Assembly (NCBI GenBank): GCA_041743835.1
Contig: JBGTLW010000188.1
Location: forward strand, 1-34,969
Length of the DNA stretch: 34,969 bases
From: JBGTLW01 sp041743835
GTDB lineage: Bacteria > Planctomycetota > Phycisphaerae > Phycisphaerales > Phycisphaeraceae
Direction of reading: 5' to 3'
Numbering within the stretch: position 1 is the first letter of the stretch; the number at the start of each line of letters is the position of its first letter. The notes below the pieces were generated by a model. It saw only the letters and a list, made by a program, of their open reading frames with translations. It was not told the origin of the DNA and made no database searches. The translations under genes were made by a program, and so were the position numbers. Positions 1-8,230 of this stretch are shown here, piece after piece.

Positions 1-110
1 GTGCGCGCTGCGCCGCTGGCTGCTCCAGGCTCGGCCAGCACCGTATCGACCCCCGACGCCGTGGACCGAACTCGGTGCTCGCCGACCGCTTCATCCCCGA
101 TCATGGGCAT
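1..110 (-). CDS. Possible start of an unidentified gene, cut by the left edge
   Basis: On the minus strand an ATG at 110-108 is preceded by AGGAG (complement of 118-122) with a 7-base spacer, and the frame stays open to the window edge (36 codons). The visible residues begin MPMIGDEAVGEHRVRS and match no family that I recognise. The gene would be divergent from the beta-helix gene at 374. The plus strand is also open here in one frame, so the call rests mainly on the ribosome binding site. Low confidence. Confidence 0.3.
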   Translation of the reverse strand, partial: MPMIGDEAVGEHRVRSTASGVDTVLAEPGAASGAAR

Positions 111-185
111 GGCCACGCTCCTATGAAGCCGGGTTTGTCAAGGCGTGGGGACGCGGGTTTTTCAGGGACGACGTATTAGTTTTGA

Positions 186-214
186 TTGACACGACGGCGC
201 GTGAGCGGTACACT
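186..214 (+). promoter_or_regulatory. Sigma-70-like promoter of the first large operon
   Basis: TTGACA at 186-191, a 17-base spacer, and TACACT at 209-214 (4 of 6 matches to TATAAT). The transcript would start near 221, leaving a leader of about 150 bases before the chosen start at 374. The candidate LacI operator at 229-244 lies just downstream of the predicted start site. Apart from this promoter and operator I see nothing convincing in 111-373. Confidence 0.55.
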
Positions 215-228
215 GCAAACAATACCAC

Positions 229-244
229 TTGGGAAATATTGCAA
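229..244 (+). promoter_or_regulatory. Candidate LacI-family operator, copy 1
   Basis: TTGGGAAATATTGCAA. Its first 15 bases match the copies at 24365-24379 (plus strand) and 28917-28931 (minus strand) at 13 positions common to all three. The 16-mer is an imperfect palindrome (TTG..A.AT.T..CAA), the geometry usual for LacI/GalR operators. It sits just after a predicted transcription start, which fits a repressor site. Confidence 0.6.
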
Positions 245-373
245 ATTGATAGGAATCCGGCTCAGATGGCTTGAAAGCTGGTTTTTAGTGTAGTTGCCCA
301 GACCGCGTGCCGCCGTCCTGAATCCTTATAGATGTCACTGTTTTCTCAACCTACAACAAAGGTACCACCTGCC

Positions 374-3370
374 ATGACTCCAACCCGATACCTCGTCGCG
401 GGCCTGTTCTTTTTTGGATTGATGTTTTCGTCGGCTGTGGTCAAGGCTGAGACCAATCTGCTGACCGACGCTGGCTGGAAACCTCGCGCAGCGTGGCAGG
501 CAAAGGACAATCACTGGAAGGTTCTCAAAGAGGGTGAGCGGACCATCGTCCGCCTCATGAAAAGCCCCACAGTGCTGGATCACACCGCGTCACTCGACGG
601 GAGCCAGGCGCGGATGAAGCTATCGGCGGACATGCGGCTGACGGACGTGGAAACCGATGGCCAGTGGGGCGCGCCGCACGTCGAGGTGAGTTTTCTTGAT
701 GCTGGGGGCAAGTCGATCAAAGATACGGGTTGGGTCGCCTTCTACCGCGAAGACCGGGACTGGGGCGAGATCAGCCGTGAACTGGATGTGCCCGAGCAGG
801 CGAAGTCGATGCGGGTGACGCTGGGTACACGTGCGAAGCGTGGTACAGCCGATTTCTCCAACTTGAAGCTGGTCGTGATTGAGGCCCGTCAAGTCGTGGC
901 TCAGGCGGGAGATCAGGCAGTTGCCCCTGCTGCGGCTGGTGGTGCAGGCAAAGCGGTCAAGGGCGAGGAACTTATCACAGACGCCGGCTGGAAGCCACGG
1001 CAGGATTGGATGAACAGGGGCGGCTCCTGGGACAGTTTCGAGGATGGCGACCGCAAGGGCATCCAACTGATGAAGTCGCCTGTCGTGCTGAATCAGACGG
1101 TCGCGTCCGACGGGTCGATTGCCCGCGTCAGGTTCAGCACACAGGCGAAACTGACCGACATCGTGCCCGATGGGCAGTGGGGCGTGCCGGTGTTGACCGT
1201 GCGTGTGCTTGATGACAAGGGCAAAGCCATCGGCTCGCCGAATCAGCGGTTCCTGCGTGCGCACACCGATTGGTCCGACGTGGCGTTCGACATGGATGTG
1301 CCCACTGAAGCCTACGCCATCGAAGTAATGTTCGAGTCCCGTGTGAAATCGGGGACCGCTCGCTTTGCCGCCCCGTCCATCCGGGTGCTTGAGACGCGTC
1401 CCGCCCCTGCGCGAGCGGCTGTCGCGACGGCACCGGTCGCTGCGGAAGTGGACCCGCGGGCCAACCGTCGGCCCGGTGGCCCCAGGGGTCACGGCGTGCC
1501 GGATGTCGCCTTGCACCGCCCTATGGAGAAGTGGGGCGCGTCGATCGACGAGTCCAAGATCGACCGCGTGATCCACGTGGGCGTCGATTCTCCGGGTGCA
1601 ACCGACTCCAGCGACGGGCTGGACAGCAACAAGCCCATGAAGACCGTAGCAGCCGCGATGCAGAGGGCTGCGGCCGCGATGCGTGAGGGGCATTCGGTCA
1701 AGATTCTGATCGCACCCGGCGTGTACCGCGAACGGGAATTGTCCCTCGACGCCAGTGCGCTCAACGAGAAGGCTGCGGATACCGTGCTCGTGGTGGAAGC
1801 GGAGAAGCCCGACACGGTTGTCTTCCGCGGCTCGGAGAAGATCACCGGTGGCTGGGAGCTTGTGGACGCGGAGAAGCGGATCTACCGCCGCGACTGGCCG
1901 CACAAGACCTTCCACCCGATCGATCCCAAGTCATACAACCCAGCGATCCCCACGATCTCCCGCCGACGTGTCATGGTCTTCGTCGATGGGCAGTGGCTTG
2001 CGCCGGTGGTACTCGAGAAGTACACCCATGAGACGAAATCGACCACTCGGGCGCGTCCCGAGGGTGGCGTGGACCGCATCCGTAACGTGACAGATACTTA
2101 CGTCGGCTTTATTGACCCACTCAAGGCTTTGCAGCCCGGGCAGTTCGGCGTGGCGGAGCTTGGGCCAGGCGACGCCGACTTCGACGCGGCTAAACATCCC
2201 AGCCCCAACAGCCTCTTTGTCCGTCTGCCTGAAGGCGTGACCGACATCGCCGGCGCGACGGTTGAGCTGACTCGGACGGGTTCAGGCGGAATCCGATTCG
2301 ACGAAAAGAACAACGTGGTTCTACGCAACTTGACGTTCGAGCACTACGGCGTCGCAGCCATCCGCGTGTTCGATTCTCGCAACATCCTGCTCGATCATGT
2401 TACGGCCCGGTGGAACGACGGCGGTGACGGCGCAACCACCGTGCGGCTGATGCGCGTCGAGGATGCCACGCTCCGCGACACGAAGATCGTCCATAACGGC
2501 CCCTACGGGCTGCACCTGTTCGGCAAGTACATGCTGCTGGAAGACACCGACGTGTCGCACAACAACTGGCGCGGCGGGCTCAGCGGGCACGTGATGCACG
2601 CCGTGGGCGGCGTGTCGCTCTATGCCGGCCATATCCGCGTCGTCCGGAGCAAGTTCAATCACAATCACGGCTTCGGATTCCGTCACGACGTCTACGGCGG
2701 ACACCTGGTCATCGAAGACACACAGTTCAACCAGAACACCGCCAACGGCGGTGTGTTCCTCGAGATTGCCTACGGCCCGGCGCTGTTCCGAAACGTCGAG
2801 ATCATCGGGAACCGAGGCCAGGGGCTTCATATTCTGTGCTTCCACGGGGTCACCGTGAAGGACAGCGTGATCGCCAACAACCTCCAGGCGCAGGTCAACA
2901 TCTACCCGATGGATAACCGCGGCGTTCGCATCCGTCAGGACGCGCCGCTGTACAGCGGGCCGGCGGTCTGGCTCGATGGTGAGCCCCGGCCCACCAACGG
3001 AACGCTCGGCATCATCGGCGTGGAGGAGACGCATATCGAGAACACGGTCGTGGCGGTGACGGACACATCGTTGACCGACTCCAAGCTGTATGCGGGCCAG
3101 TACTGGGGTGGGACGCAGGTGGAGTACGAGCGTTGGCTGACCCAGGAACTGACCGGCAAGTCCAACCGGTACTGGCACTCCGCGAGTGAACAGCCGTTCG
3201 ACGTCGCGGGCCTGCACGGCAAGCCCGGAGAGTCGGGGGATTTCGCCGCGTGGCAGTCGGTCGTCAAGCAAGATGTCGATGCCACATGGGTCAAGCCTGA
3301 GAAGCAGTTGCCGACCGTACCGCCTCCGTCGGTGGCACCTGATGAGGAAACCCCCCTCGAGCATCAGTAA
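374..3370 (+). CDS. Secreted right-handed beta-helix protein with duplicated N-terminal domain
   Basis: 998 residues from the ATG at 374, chosen because AAAGG (358-362) lies 11 bases upstream and a clean signal peptide follows (MTPTRYLVAGLFFFGLMFSS, cleavage near residue 25). The ATG at 332 has no ribosome binding site. Residues about 28-171 and 199-342 are two copies of one domain (LLTDAGWKPRAAW / ELITDAGWKPRQDW; TDGQWGAPHVEV / PDGQWGVPVLTV), probably beta-sandwich binding modules, joined by an Ala/Gly-rich linker. From about residue 390 on there is a parallel beta-helix entry (KPMKTVAAAMQRA, ILIAPGVYRERELSL) and many short turn repeats (NNVVLRNLTFEHYG, RNILLDHVTARWND), as in pectate-lyase-like and GH141-type enzymes. 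The substrate cannot be read from the sequence. Exported, probably a polysaccharide-degrading or polysaccharide-binding protein, first gene behind the LacI-type operator. Confidence 0.85.
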   Translation: MTPTRYLVAGLFFFGLMFSSAVVKAETNLLTDAGWKPRAAWQAKDNHWKVLKEGERTIVRLMKSPTVLDHTASLDGSQARMKLSADMRLTDVETDGQWGAPHVEVSFLDAGGKSIKDTGWVAFYREDRDWGEISRELDVPEQAKSMRVTLGTRAKRGTADFSNLKLVVIEARQVVAQAGDQAVAPAAAGGAGKAVKGEELITDAGWKPRQDWMNRGGSWDSFEDGDRKGIQLMKSPVVLNQTVASDGSIARVRFSTQAKLTDIVPDGQWGVPVLTVRVLDDKGKAIGSPNQRFLRAHTDWSDVAFDMDVPTEAYAIEVMFESRVKSGTARFAAPSIRVLETRPAPARAAVATAPVAAEVDPRANRRPGGPRGHGVPDVALHRPMEKWGASIDESKIDRVIHVGVDSPGATDSSDGLDSNKPMKTVAAAMQRAAAAMREGHSVKILIAPGVYRERELSLDASALNEKAADTVLVVEAEKPDTVVFRGSEKITGGWELVDAEKRIYRRDWPHKTFHPIDPKSYNPAIPTISRRRVMVFVDGQWLAPVVLEKYTHETKSTTRARPEGGVDRIRNVTDTYVGFIDPLKALQPGQFGVAELGPGDADFDAAKHPSPNSLFVRLPEGVTDIAGATVELTRTGSGGIRFDEKNNVVLRNLTFEHYGVAAIRVFDSRNILLDHVTARWNDGGDGATTVRLMRVEDATLRDTKIVHNGPYGLHLFGKYMLLEDTDVSHNNWRGGLSGHVMHAVGGVSLYAGHIRVVRSKFNHNHGFGFRHDVYGGHLVIEDTQFNQNTANGGVFLEIAYGPALFRNVEIIGNRGQGLHILCFHGVTVKDSVIANNLQAQVNIYPMDNRGVRIRQDAPLYSGPAVWLDGEPRPTNGTLGIIGVEETHIENTVVAVTDTSLTDSKLYAGQYWGGTQVEYERWLTQELTGKSNRYWHSASEQPFDVAGLHGKPGESGDFAAWQSVVKQDVDATWVKPEKQLPTVPPPSVAPDEETPLEHQ

Positions 3371-3380
3371 GCTATTGTGC

Positions 3381-3408
3381 CGCCGGGGGGCCAAGCGGCC
3401 CCCCGGCG
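3381..3408 (+). terminator. Strong GC hairpin between the first two operon genes
   Basis: A perfect 12-bp stem (CGCCGGGGGGCC at 3381-3392 with GGCCCCCCGGCG at 3397-3408) and a 4-base AAGC loop, 10 bases after the stop of the beta-helix gene. No T-run follows, so it may be a partial terminator, an mRNA 3'-end stabiliser or a processing site that uncouples the first gene from the rest of the operon. Confidence 0.6.
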
Positions 3409-3429
3409 ATATTGACCCAGTATCAAAAT

Positions 3430-3447
3430 CACGCCTGAAAAGGCGTG
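3430..3447 (+). promoter_or_regulatory. GNRA-loop hairpin over the ribosome binding region of the next gene
   Basis: CACGCCT (3430-3436), loop GAAA (3437-3440), AGGCGTG (3441-3447): a perfect 7-bp stem capped by a GNRA tetraloop, ending 4 bases before the ATG at 3452. The only Shine-Dalgarno-like bases for that start (AGG, 3441-3443) are inside the stem, so folding should limit translation. This is inference from pairing only. Confidence 0.45.
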
Positions 3448-3451
3448 CGGA

Positions 3452-6160
3452 ATGACCTCAATGCATCGAGTCATCTTGATCGCGTGTGCCGTGGCGGTAT
3501 TCGTGGTATCCCCGCTGATTCAGGCGCAGCAGCACTTGGGGTACCTGGACCAAAGCGGGTACTGGTACACATGGATTGATTTTGCGCCGGATCGCATCGA
3601 CCCGGTGGCCGCCAAATCGGGCCTCGATGACCTTCTAAGCGACCGTGGCCTGGAGCGGTTGGAAGACGAGGTTCTCGCGGCGGCCGAGGAGTTGAAGCTG
3701 GATGTCGATGCCGCAGGCTTCGACTGGCGCGAGCACATCTATTTCCGGTGGGAGCCGCACATCAGCAGCCCGATGATCGCGTCGCCCCCTGCGGTTGCGC
3801 ACGACTGGATGGCAACCGATTTTGACCCGCAAGCCGCCGGTTGGGTGAGACGATCGGAACCCTTGCAGATGGGCAATTACACGGGCGGGAATGGGCCGCT
3901 CAAGTCGTTGATGATGGTGCGAGCCGCGTACCATCGCGCGAACCTGGTGTTGGATGAACCCCAGCCGATGACACTGGACATCACCTATCGGGGTGGGGTG
4001 AGGGTCTTTGTCAACGGGCAGGAGGTGTTCCGCGGACACCTGCCGGAAGGCGAGATCGATCGGGACACGCGGGCCACGGGGTATGGGGCCGCGCCCAGTT
4101 CCACAGCCTTTCGGTGGGGCGCCACAGGGGCCTTGTTGCAGGCTGAACGCCGGCTAAATCGTAGCGGCAAGGTCCTGATCGACGCCCAGATGCTCAAAGC
4201 GGGGCTCAACGTCATATGCATCGAGAATCTTGCCTCGGATGTCCACATCTCCGCGATGAAACATGTGCGGAACTACGGCAGTGCTGGGCCCGGGGGCAGC
4301 CGGACCCGTGAATTCAACATTGCCTATGCGCACACGGGGATCAACTCCTTCCGCCTCGCACCTGCGGCTCACGAGGGTGACCCGCCGAAGTTATCACGGC
4401 CCGGTGGTGTGCAGGTCTGGGCGGGGGACGTGCATCATCGGCATCACGACGTTGACTTCCTCGAACCCGGCGCCAAGCCCGGCGCGCTGAGGGTGGTGGG
4501 GTTGCCCAACGGCTCATACTCCGCGGTCGTGCTGGTCGGCACCGATCAGGTCTTGAAGGGCCTTCGCCTTGAGCCGACCGATCTCACCAGCCAAGGTGGC
4601 GCGACGATTCCCGCTTCGCGGCTGCGTCTGGCGGGGATGATCGGCAAGTCACCCGAGCCCGAGCAGTTTGCGCACACCGGGGGGCATCGCGAGGGGGTGA
4701 GCCTCCGCGGCATGCACAATTACGCAGGGTGGAAGTACGTCGATTATGTGCAAGCCCCCGCGCTGATGTTCGACGTGATCGGCCATGAGATTCCTCAAGC
4801 GGTCCCCGCCGGGCAAACCCAGCCGGTGTGGGTCACGTTGGACATCCCCGCCGACGCCCGCCCCGGCGTGTATGCCGGCCGCGTCGCTGTCTCGGCCCAA
4901 GGTGTGCCCGCGGTTGAGTTGCCGATTCAGGTGGAGGTGTTCGGCTGGAAGCTACCCGACCCGGCTGACTACATCACCGACGTATGGATCGAGCAGTCGC
5001 CCTACGGCGTTGCACACGCGATGGGCGTCGAGCTGTGGTCCGAACAGCACTGGGCACTGATCCGAGCCAGCCTCGAACACCTGGCGCGGATCGGCACGGA
5101 CTTGGTCCACATCCCCGTGTTGCAGCGGTCGGAGTTCGGCAACGGTGACGATGCGATGATCCGTTGGTCGGGCGACCCCACATCGGACGCTGTGAAGGTC
5201 GATCTGTCCATCATGAACCGCTACCTTGATCTCGTTGCGGAAACCCTCGGTCAACCGCGGGTCGTCAGTGTCAACATCATGCAGGGTGGCGGGATTGACC
5301 GTCGGCTCGGCGGCGGCAAGAGCACGATGGATGAGGTCAACACGCTGTGCTTCACCGACGGCCGAGTGGTTGACATTACCGAGCACCCGCACCTTTATGC
5401 CGTGCTTGCACGCGAGGTCATCCAGAGCATGAAGGCGCGGGGCTGGGAGAAGTCGCTGCACTGGGGCCTGTACTGGGACCACCCGCCACAGGACAACCTG
5501 CTCGACGCGATGGCGGTACACGCCCCGGACGTGTACTGGGCCCGTGCTGGCCACATCGCGGGGGGCATCCACCCGCGTGTCCGCGCACAGTCCGAGGTAT
5601 TCCCAAGCTGGCGTGACCGACCTGAAGGCGCGATGCATGTCCACAACCCCAGGCGTCACTCCCCGATACACCTGGTCGAAGGCCACGCGCTACCGCTTGC
5701 CTTCCGCATCCTGCCCGAGCGCGCACAGCAGGCTGGGTACACGGGGATAGGCCGGATGGGAGCCGACTACTGGGGCGCATGGGGTAAGGGCAACAACATC
5801 CGCGGCGGTGTGCCCGACTTCGGCGTCAAGAGTCTGCTGTGGCCCGGGGACGGCCGGGTTTATAGCTCGCAGCGGTTCGAGGTGCTCCGCGAAGCGATTC
5901 AGGAGGCCGAGGTGTGCCACTGGCTCAGCACCAAGCAAAAAACCGGCAAGCTGCCCGCCGAGTTGTCCGACCGGATCGTTGAAACCCTCCGTGCCCGCGT
6001 TGGCGAGACCGGCTATGTACCCGCGTACTTCTACATGCTCAATAGCGCCAAGCACTACGACCATCCGCAGCGGTGGCAGCAGCGCAGCGCAGAGTTGTAC
6101 GCCCTTGCCGACGCCGTCCAGGCCGCGATCGGCGGCGATGAACCAACCCCCGCGCGATAG
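3452..6160 (+). CDS. Secreted GH123/DUF4091-like putative glycoside hydrolase
   Basis: 902 residues with a signal peptide (MTSMHRVILIACAVAVFVVS, cleavage near QAQ at residue 26). An N-terminal region around residues 165-200 resembles a galactose-binding beta-sandwich (ITYRGGVRVFVNGQEVFRG). Residues about 449-513 hold the beta-sandwich typical of GH123/DUF4091-like proteins (VPAGQTQPVWVTLDIPADA, RPGVYAGRV, VFGWKLPDP), followed by a probable TIM-barrel-like part to about residue 810 (DVWIEQSPYGVAHAMGVELW, SLHWGLYWDHPPQDN). GH123 enzymes cleave N-acetylgalactosaminides, but many relatives are uncharacterised, so the substrate is unknown. The gene lies behind a strong hairpin and ends 5 bases before the next gene. 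An in-frame ATG at 3461 is an alternative start that would still give a signal peptide. Confidence 0.75.
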   Translation: MTSMHRVILIACAVAVFVVSPLIQAQQHLGYLDQSGYWYTWIDFAPDRIDPVAAKSGLDDLLSDRGLERLEDEVLAAAEELKLDVDAAGFDWREHIYFRWEPHISSPMIASPPAVAHDWMATDFDPQAAGWVRRSEPLQMGNYTGGNGPLKSLMMVRAAYHRANLVLDEPQPMTLDITYRGGVRVFVNGQEVFRGHLPEGEIDRDTRATGYGAAPSSTAFRWGATGALLQAERRLNRSGKVLIDAQMLKAGLNVICIENLASDVHISAMKHVRNYGSAGPGGSRTREFNIAYAHTGINSFRLAPAAHEGDPPKLSRPGGVQVWAGDVHHRHHDVDFLEPGAKPGALRVVGLPNGSYSAVVLVGTDQVLKGLRLEPTDLTSQGGATIPASRLRLAGMIGKSPEPEQFAHTGGHREGVSLRGMHNYAGWKYVDYVQAPALMFDVIGHEIPQAVPAGQTQPVWVTLDIPADARPGVYAGRVAVSAQGVPAVELPIQVEVFGWKLPDPADYITDVWIEQSPYGVAHAMGVELWSEQHWALIRASLEHLARIGTDLVHIPVLQRSEFGNGDDAMIRWSGDPTSDAVKVDLSIMNRYLDLVAETLGQPRVVSVNIMQGGGIDRRLGGGKSTMDEVNTLCFTDGRVVDITEHPHLYAVLAREVIQSMKARGWEKSLHWGLYWDHPPQDNLLDAMAVHAPDVYWARAGHIAGGIHPRVRAQSEVFPSWRDRPEGAMHVHNPRRHSPIHLVEGHALPLAFRILPERAQQAGYTGIGRMGADYWGAWGKGNNIRGGVPDFGVKSLLWPGDGRVYSSQRFEVLREAIQEAEVCHWLSTKQKTGKLPAELSDRIVETLRARVGETGYVPAYFYMLNSAKHYDHPQRWQQRSAELYALADAVQAAIGGDEPTPAR

Positions 6161-6165
6161 CCGCT

Positions 6166-8166
6166 ATGAATGACCTCATCGCATCCGTCGCTCGGCTGGA
6201 GCGTCTTGGCCACCCGCTACAGCGGCAGTTTAGCTATCAGATCGGGATCATCGAGCGGCTCGAAACAAAGGTCCTGCGTGGCGCAGACGAGGGCTATCCC
6301 GGCGATCCCCTCGGCGACGCGGCACACGAGGTGTACGAGAGCGAACTGCGTGCGCTCAAGTCGGTGCTTCGCGGGCATGTCGAGCACGCGCTGGCGGGGT
6401 CGCAGAACCCTGCGGAGCCCACGCGATTGCGTGTCTCTGAGTTTGCCCGTGGGGGCGACGCTCCGGGCGACGACGGGCCCGCGCTGCGGGCGGCGGTTAA
6501 GGCTGCCGCTGAGGTCAATGGCAACGTGGTCATCGTGCTCGAACCCCGCACCTATCGGCTGCGAGATTTTGACGAGCCGTCCACCCGCTACCACCTGATC
6601 CTCCGGGGGCTTTGTCACGTCGCGCTGGTGTGTGAACAAGGCGAGGCGGTGCTCTGTTGTGAGCAGGTCGGCGGCGCGTTGCTTGTCGAGGACTGTGAGC
6701 ACGTCCGCCTTGAGAACATCGGCATCGACTTCGACCCGCTGCCCTTCACGCAAGGGCGCATCGTCAGGTTCGACGCCGACACGGGCGAGTTGCACTGGCG
6801 GCGGGATGTGGGCTACGGCTCGCCGCAGGAGCCTCCCTTTACCCTCTGCGAGAAGGTGTCTGGCACAATCCGTGACGCTGCCAGCGGTGAGTATCTGCCC
6901 GGCGGCTTCACGATCCACGAGGTGACGCACGAGCGCGATGACGTGTTCCGATTCAAGGGCGTGTGCAAGGCGGACGACCCATCTCCTCTGGTGCCCGGCC
7001 AGCCGCTGGTCATCCACTCCCGGGGTGTGCCCGGCGCGCGATGCGGCCTGTGGCTTAAGCACAGCCGGTTTACCCACTGCGAATCGGTGAACGTGTATGC
7101 CGCGTATCACTTTGCCGTGCTCATCACAGACTGCACGGGTACAGCGCTCTACCGCTCCCGTGTCATCCCACGCCCGAACACGGGCCGGCTCAGCAGTGTG
7201 AATGCCGACGGCTTCCACGTGAAGAGCAACCGCCAAGGCCCATACGTCGAATCGTGCGAAGTATCCGCTGTGCCGGATGACTGCAACAACTTTTACAGCC
7301 GCATGATGTCGGTGTGCGAGAGACTCGGACCGCGCGGGTTTGTCGTTGATGCGAGGTGGGACGCGAACGATGGGCCTGCGTCGTGGGGCTGGCGGCCGGA
7401 TCGCCATGCTATTGAGGTGGGCGACAAGCTGGCCTTCATCGAGACCCATACTGGGCTGGTGCTCGGCGTCGCGGCCGTCACGGTGATTACCGAACACTCG
7501 AACGATGACGAGCGATTGGTCGCGATCGAGCTGGACCGCGAAGTCGTGGGTGTCATCAGCCGCCGCGACATCGACCAGAAGGGGACCATCAACCGATCAA
7601 GCGAGTTCCTCCGCGTCGGGCCGGATCATCCGCTCGAAACATTCGTGGTCAACCTCAACACCAAGTCGGACGGCTTCGCGATCGTAGACAGCCATTTCCA
7701 CGGCAACGCGGTCGCGGGCATCAAGCTCAAGGCGTCGAACGGCATCATCACCGGCTGCGACTTTAGCCGACACGCCTGGGCCGCGATCGACCTATGCATG
7801 AGGCTGGTCTGGCAGGAGGGCTACGCCCCGCACGATGTGCTGATCACAGGCAACCGGCTCAACACACGCTTCCCGATCAGCGCTAACTGCGAGTACCCGG
7901 GCGGCCGACGCCGCATCGGTCCGGCCCACATCTCCCACATTCGTATTGAGGACAATGACATGTTCGGTGAAGCATGGGATGTACAATTGAATAACACCCG
8001 CAATAGTTCGATCATCGGCAACCGCTTGCACGCCGCCGACCCGATTGTCATGCACCCGACCTGCGACGCGATCCACATTGCTGATAACACCGCAGCAACG
8101 TCGAAGCTCCCGCAGACGCCGCAGCGGCAGAGCGCAAGTGCCCGGGCGTCGGCGCGGGCGACATAG
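6166..8166 (+). CDS. Pectin-lyase-fold protein, GH110-like, without signal peptide
   Basis: 666 residues starting 5 bases after the previous stop, so translation is probably coupled. Residues 1-80 are an alpha-helical extension that I do not recognise. From about residue 86 (LRVSEFARGGDAPGDDGPAL) a parallel beta-helix begins. The stretch SSVNADGFHVKSNRQGPYVE near residue 340, followed by DDCNNFYSR near 370, resembles the central rungs of GH110 alpha-1,3-galactosidases and related pectin-lyase-fold enzymes, in which clustered Asp residues line the active cleft. No signal peptide is visible, so it probably acts inside the cell, unlike its two upstream neighbours. A Ser/Ala/Arg-rich tail follows the helix. 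The GH110 link is inference from motif shape; a more general beta-helix protein is the alternative. Confidence 0.7.
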   Translation: MNDLIASVARLERLGHPLQRQFSYQIGIIERLETKVLRGADEGYPGDPLGDAAHEVYESELRALKSVLRGHVEHALAGSQNPAEPTRLRVSEFARGGDAPGDDGPALRAAVKAAAEVNGNVVIVLEPRTYRLRDFDEPSTRYHLILRGLCHVALVCEQGEAVLCCEQVGGALLVEDCEHVRLENIGIDFDPLPFTQGRIVRFDADTGELHWRRDVGYGSPQEPPFTLCEKVSGTIRDAASGEYLPGGFTIHEVTHERDDVFRFKGVCKADDPSPLVPGQPLVIHSRGVPGARCGLWLKHSRFTHCESVNVYAAYHFAVLITDCTGTALYRSRVIPRPNTGRLSSVNADGFHVKSNRQGPYVESCEVSAVPDDCNNFYSRMMSVCERLGPRGFVVDARWDANDGPASWGWRPDRHAIEVGDKLAFIETHTGLVLGVAAVTVITEHSNDDERLVAIELDREVVGVISRRDIDQKGTINRSSEFLRVGPDHPLETFVVNLNTKSDGFAIVDSHFHGNAVAGIKLKASNGIITGCDFSRHAWAAIDLCMRLVWQEGYAPHDVLITGNRLNTRFPISANCEYPGGRRRIGPAHISHIRIEDNDMFGEAWDVQLNNTRNSSIIGNRLHAADPIVMHPTCDAIHIADNTAATSKLPQTPQRQSASARASARAT

Positions 8167-8230
8167 CGTGTCCGAGGATCGTGCTGCAGAACAGTGAGTG
8201 CGTTTTCCTTCGCTCCCTTGGATTACTTAT

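Noticed and set aside
620..1915. 431-codon minus-strand frame opposite the first beta-helix gene
   Set aside because: His/Arg-rich shadow of the coding strand without any recognisable motif.
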